Part shown: positions 60,612-64,000 of the stretch, in pieces
How positions within the stretch are numbered: position 1 is the stretch's first letter
How the letters are laid out: every line of letters starts with the position of its first letter
Source: Haloterrigena gelatinilytica
GTDB taxonomy: Archaea; Halobacteriota; Halobacteria; Halobacteriales; Natrialbaceae
Assembly: GCF_013342145.1 (NCBI RefSeq)
Contig: NZ_JABUQZ010000001.1
Location: 3,782,001-3,846,000 of the forward strand
Length of the DNA stretch: 64,000 bases
Direction: 5' to 3'
Made by a program: the position numbers and the translations under genes
The notes under the pieces: generated by a model
Databases searched by the model: none
What the model saw: only the letters and a program-made list of their open reading frames with translations
Told to the model about the DNA's origin: nothing

Positions 60612-62426
60612 ATGGCCGACGACAGCATCGCCGTCGTAGACCTCGATCGGTGCCAACCCGACCGCTGTAGCTACGAGTGTAAGAACTACTGTCCGCCCAA
60701 CCGAACCGGCAAGGAGTGTATCACCCTCCGCGGGGAAGAGGCCGACGAGGGCCAGCCCGACCAGGTCCACATCTCCGAGGAGATCTGTCTCGGCGAGACC
60801 TGCGGGATCTGCGTCGAGAAGTGTCCGTTCGACGCCATCGAGATCATCAACCTACCGGAGGAACTGCAGGACGACCCCGCCCACCGCTACGGCGAAAACG
60901 CCTTCTCGCTGTACGGACTCCCTGCGCCCCAGGAAGGGCAGGTAACGGGGATTCTGGGTCCCAACGGGATCGGGAAGACCACCGCCGTCCGCATCCTCGC
61001 CGGCGAACTCGAGCCGAACCTCGGCCGCCACGAGGAGTCCCCGGGCTGGGACGAGGTCCTCGAGGCCTACCGCGGAACGGAACTGCAGGATTACATCGCC
61101 GACGTGCGCGACGGGGACGTCACGATCGCGCGCAAGCCCCAGTACGTCGACCAGATTCCGAACAGCTTCGACGGCAACACCCGCGAGTTGCTCGAGCAGA
61201 CCGACGAGCGCGGCGTCTTAGACGAACTGGTCGAGCGGCTCTCGATCGGCCCCGTCATGGAGCAGTCGATCGACGACCTCTCGGGCGGCGAACTCCAGCG
61301 GGTCGCCATCGCGGCCACGCTGGCTCGAGATACGGACTTCTACTTCCTCGACGAAATTACGCCCTACCTCGACATCGGGCAGCGCGTCACCGCGGCGCGG
61401 CTGATCCGGGAGCTCGCGGAGGAGGAGAACCGATCGATGCTCGTCATCGAACACGACCTCGCGATCCTGGACCTGCTCGCCGATACGCTCCACGTCGCCT
61501 ACGGTGAGCCCGGCGCCTACGGCGTCATCACGGCGCCCAAGTCCGTCCGCAACGGGATCAACGAGTACCTCTCGGGCTACCTCGACAACGAGAACATGCG
61601 GATCCGACCGGATCCCATCGAGTTCGAGGAGCACGCGCCCCGAACCGCGAGTCACGCCGACGCGTTGATCGAATACCCCGACCTCACCAAGAGCTACGGC
61701 GACGGCGAGTTCACTCTCGAGGTCGAGGGCGGGACGATCCGAGAAAACGAGGTGCTGGGCGTCGTGGGTCCCAACGGAATCGGGAAGTCGACGTTCGCGA
61801 AGCTGCTGACGGGCAATCTCGAGTCCGACGAGGGCGATGCGGATCTCGACCTCGATATTTCCTACAAGCCCCAGTACGTCACCATCGACCAGCACATGCG
61901 GGTCGACGCGTTCCTCTCGTCGATTACGGATCAGTTCGGCTCCTCCTACTGGAACACCGAGATCGCCCAGCCGCTCCAGTTAGAGCGGATCATGGAGCAG
62001 AACCTCTCGGACCTCTCGGGCGGGGAGCGCCAGCGGGTGGCCATCGCGGCCTGTCTCTCTGACTCGGCCGACCTCTACCTGCTCGACGAACCCTCGGCTC
62101 ACCTCGACGTCGAGCAGCGAGTCCAGGCGACGAAGGCGATCCGACGCTACGCCGAACAGCAGGACGCCACCGTGATGGTCATCGATCACGACATCTACAT
62201 GATGGACCTGCTCGCCGATCGGCTGATGGTCTTCGACGGCGAACCCGCCGTCCACGGCCGCGCTGGCCAGCCCCAGCCGATGCGCGACGGGATGAACGAG
62301 TTCCTCGCGAACCTCGAGGTCACGTTCCGCCGCGACGAGCGCACCTCGCGACCGCGGATCAACAAGCCCGAGTCGCAACTCGACAAACAGCAGAAGCAGA
62401 ACGGCGAGTACTACTACGCGCCCTGA
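60612..62426 (+). CDS. ribosome-recycling ATPase ABCE1/RLI
   Basis: A 604-residue protein. The N-terminal two-[4Fe-4S] ferredoxin domain has CSYECKNYCPP and CLGETCGICVEKCPF. Two ABC ATPase domains follow: Walker A GPNGIGKTT with signature LSGGELQRV and FLDEITPYLDI; then Walker A GPNGIGKST with LSGGERQRV and LLDEPSAHLDV. The hinge and C-terminal end (FRRDERTSRPRINKPES) are typical. It splits ribosomes after termination. The ATG at 60612 is the family start (MADDSIAVVDLDRCQPD). The first Walker B has DEIT in place of the usual DEPS. Confidence 0.97.
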   Translation: MADDSIAVVDLDRCQPDRCSYECKNYCPPNRTGKECITLRGEEADEGQPDQVHISEEICLGETCGICVEKCPFDAIEIINLPEELQDDPAHRYGENAFSLYGLPAPQEGQVTGILGPNGIGKTTAVRILAGELEPNLGRHEESPGWDEVLEAYRGTELQDYIADVRDGDVTIARKPQYVDQIPNSFDGNTRELLEQTDERGVLDELVERLSIGPVMEQSIDDLSGGELQRVAIAATLARDTDFYFLDEITPYLDIGQRVTAARLIRELAEEENRSMLVIEHDLAILDLLADTLHVAYGEPGAYGVITAPKSVRNGINEYLSGYLDNENMRIRPDPIEFEEHAPRTASHADALIEYPDLTKSYGDGEFTLEVEGGTIRENEVLGVVGPNGIGKSTFAKLLTGNLESDEGDADLDLDISYKPQYVTIDQHMRVDAFLSSITDQFGSSYWNTEIAQPLQLERIMEQNLSDLSGGERQRVAIAACLSDSADLYLLDEPSAHLDVEQRVQATKAIRRYAEQQDATVMVIDHDIYMMDLLADRLMVFDGEPAVHGRAGQPQPMRDGMNEFLANLEVTFRRDERTSRPRINKPESQLDKQQKQNGEYYYAP

Positions 62427-62442
62427 TTTCGGCCGCGACTCG

Positions 62443-62447
62443 TTTTT
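62443..62447 (+). terminator. T tract after the ABCE1 gene
   Basis: CTCGTTTTTCGATC begins about 14 nt past the stop codon, between convergent genes. A weak but typical archaeal termination signal. Confidence 0.35.
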
Positions 62448-62562
62448 CGATCGCGCGATCGCCGACCGAGCGGACGCTACTCGAGGCTGCGTGGCACGCC
62501 GCCAGTACGACTCCGCGTCAAAACCAGTCAGTACGATTCCGTCGAAAAGGGATCGACTCTAC

Positions 62563-63084
62563 TCAGCTGATCAGCCGCTGACAGCTCCCGCAGAGGTTCT
62601 CTTCCTTGATGTCGACCTCGCGGACCGTCGGCGAGAAGTTCATGACACAGCGGTTGTTGTCGCAGTGTTCTAACCCGTAGGTGTGGCCGATTTCGTGGAC
62701 GATCTCCTTGCGGACCCGGTCCTCGAAGATGTCCTCGGCGCTCTGGTTCGAGAAGCCGCCGTCGCTCGAGGTCTGGAGGCGGTAGGTCGAGACGACGCTC
62801 CCGCTGCCGTCGAGGTAGGCCAGCCCGAAGACGTAGTTGCGCCGGCGGTAGAAGAGGTCGTGCGGCGTGATCGCGATGTTTTTCGTCCCGCGGCCGACCC
62901 GTTCGGCGAGCTGGATGAACGTTTCGGCGGCGTACTGGTTCCGGTCGGCGTCGTAAGCACCGTTCGGGACCGACTGCGAGTCGTTGACCGTGACGTCGCA
63001 GTCGTAAACCGATCGCAACGCAGCGGAGGCCGCCCGCTTGACGTTCGCGGGGACGTTGCCGACCGGCACGATATCGACGAGCAT
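62563..63084 (-). CDS. amzA: archaemetzincin (AmzA-type metalloprotease)
   Basis: A 173-residue metalloprotease with the metzincin zinc site HEIGHTYGLEH at residues 130-140, directly followed by CDNNRCVMNFS (Cys141, Cys146 and the Met-turn), and a C-terminal NLCGSCQRL (Cys165, Cys168). These four Cys bind a second zinc, the archaemetzincin hallmark. It is cytoplasmic. Start ATG 63084 (MLVDIVPVG). It is divergent from the UPF0146 gene, starts 39 bp apart, so they share a promoter region. Confidence 0.93.
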   Translation of the reverse strand: MLVDIVPVGNVPANVKRAASAALRSVYDCDVTVNDSQSVPNGAYDADRNQYAAETFIQLAERVGRGTKNIAITPHDLFYRRRNYVFGLAYLDGSGSVVSTYRLQTSSDGGFSNQSAEDIFEDRVRKEIVHEIGHTYGLEHCDNNRCVMNFSPTVREVDIKEENLCGSCQRLIS

Positions 63085-63123
63085 GGCAAGGGCTATGGCC
63101 GCGGGTGGCATAAACGTCCCGCC

Positions 63124-63537
63124 GTGGCCCACTCTCGCCGGAACGCGGAGACGCTGCTCGAGACCCTGACCGAGTACGATCGGCTCGTCGAGGTCGGAAT
63201 CGGTCGTCGGACCGACGTGGCGGCCGCGCTGGCCGATCGCGGCGTCGCCGTCACCGCGACGGACGTCCACGACCGATCGGTCCCCGACGGCGTGCGGTTC
63301 GTCCGCGACGACATCGTCGACCCCGATCCGGCGGTCTACGCCACCGCCGACGCGATCTACGCGCTACATCTCCCGCCGGAACTCCACCGACCGGCGCTCG
63401 CGGTCGCCCGCGAGGCCGACGCCGACCTCCTGTTTACGACCCTCGGCGGGGACCAGCCCGCGATCCCGGTCGAACGTCGGACGATCGAGACGGGGACGCT
63501 GTACGTCGCTCGAGCGGCGGCCGGACGCCGACGGTGA
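63124..63537 (+). CDS. UPF0146 family protein
   Basis: A 137-residue protein of the UPF0146 family: TEYDRLVEVGIGRRTDVAAAL, VTATDVHDRSVPDGVRFVRDD, YATADAIYALHLPPELHRPALAVA and LLFTTLGGDQPAIPVE. It has a Rossmann-like, methyltransferase-derived fold without a clear SAM site. Function unknown. A GTG start at 63124 (MAHSRRNAETLLET) is used because no ATG is in frame nearby and upstream frame sequence lies antisense to amzA. Confidence 0.83.
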   Translation: MAHSRRNAETLLETLTEYDRLVEVGIGRRTDVAAALADRGVAVTATDVHDRSVPDGVRFVRDDIVDPDPAVYATADAIYALHLPPELHRPALAVAREADADLLFTTLGGDQPAIPVERRTIETGTLYVARAAAGRRR

Positions 63538-63603
63538 TCGTCGCCCGCGCCCCATCGTTCGTGGTCGAAGGAATTACCACCGTTCGGAACGGTTCAGTTA
63601 CCG

Positions 63604-64000
63604 ATGATCCCTGATGCCGCTTCGCCCCTCGTCGCGACCCTCGTCGTTCTCGTCGCGGTGACGGTGATCGTCGCCGTCGTCGGCTCGATCACCCGAGTCG
63701 TGATGCGCCTCCTCGCCGCCCCCGGCGTCGTCGTCCACGAACTCGCCCACAAGCAAGTCTGTCACCTCGTCGGGGTGCCCGTCAAGGAGGTCGTCTACTT
63801 CCGGTTCGGCGACCCGCCGGGCTACGTCCGCCACGCCCAGCCCGGACGGTACCGCGAGTCGTTCGCGATCAGCGTCGCCCCGTTTCTGGTCAACACCGTC
63901 GTCTCGGTCGCGGCCTTCCTCGGGTTCGCCGCGCTCGCGTCGTCGCTGGGGATCGCGGACGCTCTCGCCACCGCGACCGCGGATCCGATCGCGTCGGTGA
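63604..64000 (+). CDS. membrane zinc metalloprotease-like protein (runs off window)
   Basis: The reading frame is open to the window end (about 132 residues seen). A first membrane helix (LVATLVVLVAVTVIVAVVGSI) is followed by MRLLAAPGVVVHELAHKQVCHLVGVPVKEVVYFRFG. The HELAH zinc motif is at about residue 44, and a second helix (VAPFLVNTVVSVAAFLGFAAL) follows. It resembles the M50/DUF3267-type membrane metalloproteases of haloarchaea, which cleave near or within the membrane. The C-terminal zinc ligand is not visible. Confidence 0.75.
   Translation, partial: MIPDAASPLVATLVVLVAVTVIVAVVGSITRVVMRLLAAPGVVVHELAHKQVCHLVGVPVKEVVYFRFGDPPGYVRHAQPGRYRESFAISVAPFLVNTVVSVAAFLGFAALASSLGIADALATATADPIASV

Noticed and set aside
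1-64000. tRNA, rRNA, CRISPR arrays, insertion sequences, integrases
   Set aside because: I found no clover-leaf-like sequence, regular direct repeats, transposase motifs or terminal inverted repeats. The only sizeable repeat is within moxR.

Overview
The window is haloarchaeal chromosomal DNA. It has very high GC, strongly acidic proteins rich in D and E, Tat/lipobox and pilin-like export signals, TATA boxes about 25-30 nt ahead of start codons (leaderless style), and archaeal marker genes: a Nog1-type GTPase, Sec61 beta, ABCE1/RLI, an EMC6-like protein, archaemetzincin, a PIN-ATPase-KH protein and a UPF0146 protein. The protein set suggests a member of the Natrialbales, but no rRNA gene is present to settle this. 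I see no tRNA, rRNA, CRISPR array, insertion sequence or prophage.

Layout. 1-6.4 kb: Nog1 (partial), a small glycine-rich membrane protein, a lipoprotein, a broken MEDS/multi-GAF histidine kinase and a Cys-rich copper-storage protein. 6.5-14.4 kb: a minus-strand operon reading DUF4129 protein, DUF7269-like protein, DUF58 protein, DUF7519-like membrane protein and MoxR ATPase. 14.6-17.5 kb: a hisE fragment, DUF151 nuclease, cold-shock protein, methyltransferase and pdxT. 17.8-30.4 kb: CitMHS transporter, VOC dioxygenase-like protein, Sec61 beta, thioredoxin, SDR, alpha/beta hydrolase, M32 carboxypeptidase, tandem universal stress protein, an LssY-like membrane protein and an arylsulfotransferase-like protein.

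30.4-45.4 kb is a cell-envelope glycan/lipid region. It holds two lysylphosphatidylglycerol-synthase-like membrane proteins, a PHP phosphoesterase, a UbiA-type (decaprenyl-phosphate phosphoribosyltransferase-like) enzyme, an NAD-dependent epimerase, two GT-C glycosyltransferases, a DedA-like protein, two small YdjM-like membrane hydrolases, two alkaline-phosphatase-superfamily proteins and two GT4 glycosyltransferases. The UbiA, PHP and SDR genes together suggest a polyprenyl-phosphate-pentose donor pathway. 45.4-50.8 kb is housekeeping: M20 peptidase, PIN-ATPase, NAD synthetase and a winged-helix regulator.

51.1-60.1 kb is the most interesting block. A minus-strand set (TasA/camelysin-like secreted protein, CARDB/DUF1102-like protein, SipW-like signal peptidase with a large extension, DUF5305 protein) faces a plus-strand set (pilin-like vWA adhesin, membrane-anchored winged-helix protein, second TasA-like protein). 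It resembles a dedicated surface-fibre system like Bacillus tapA-sipW-tasA. Two perfect palindromes lie in the divergent promoter region. 60.3-64 kb returns to conserved genes: EMC6-like, ABCE1, archaemetzincin, UPF0146 and a partial membrane metalloprotease.

At least five genes in the first 19 kb are broken by indels, deletions or an imperfect tandem duplication. From 19 kb onward almost all genes are intact. At least the moxR duplication looks more like an assembly seam than evolution.
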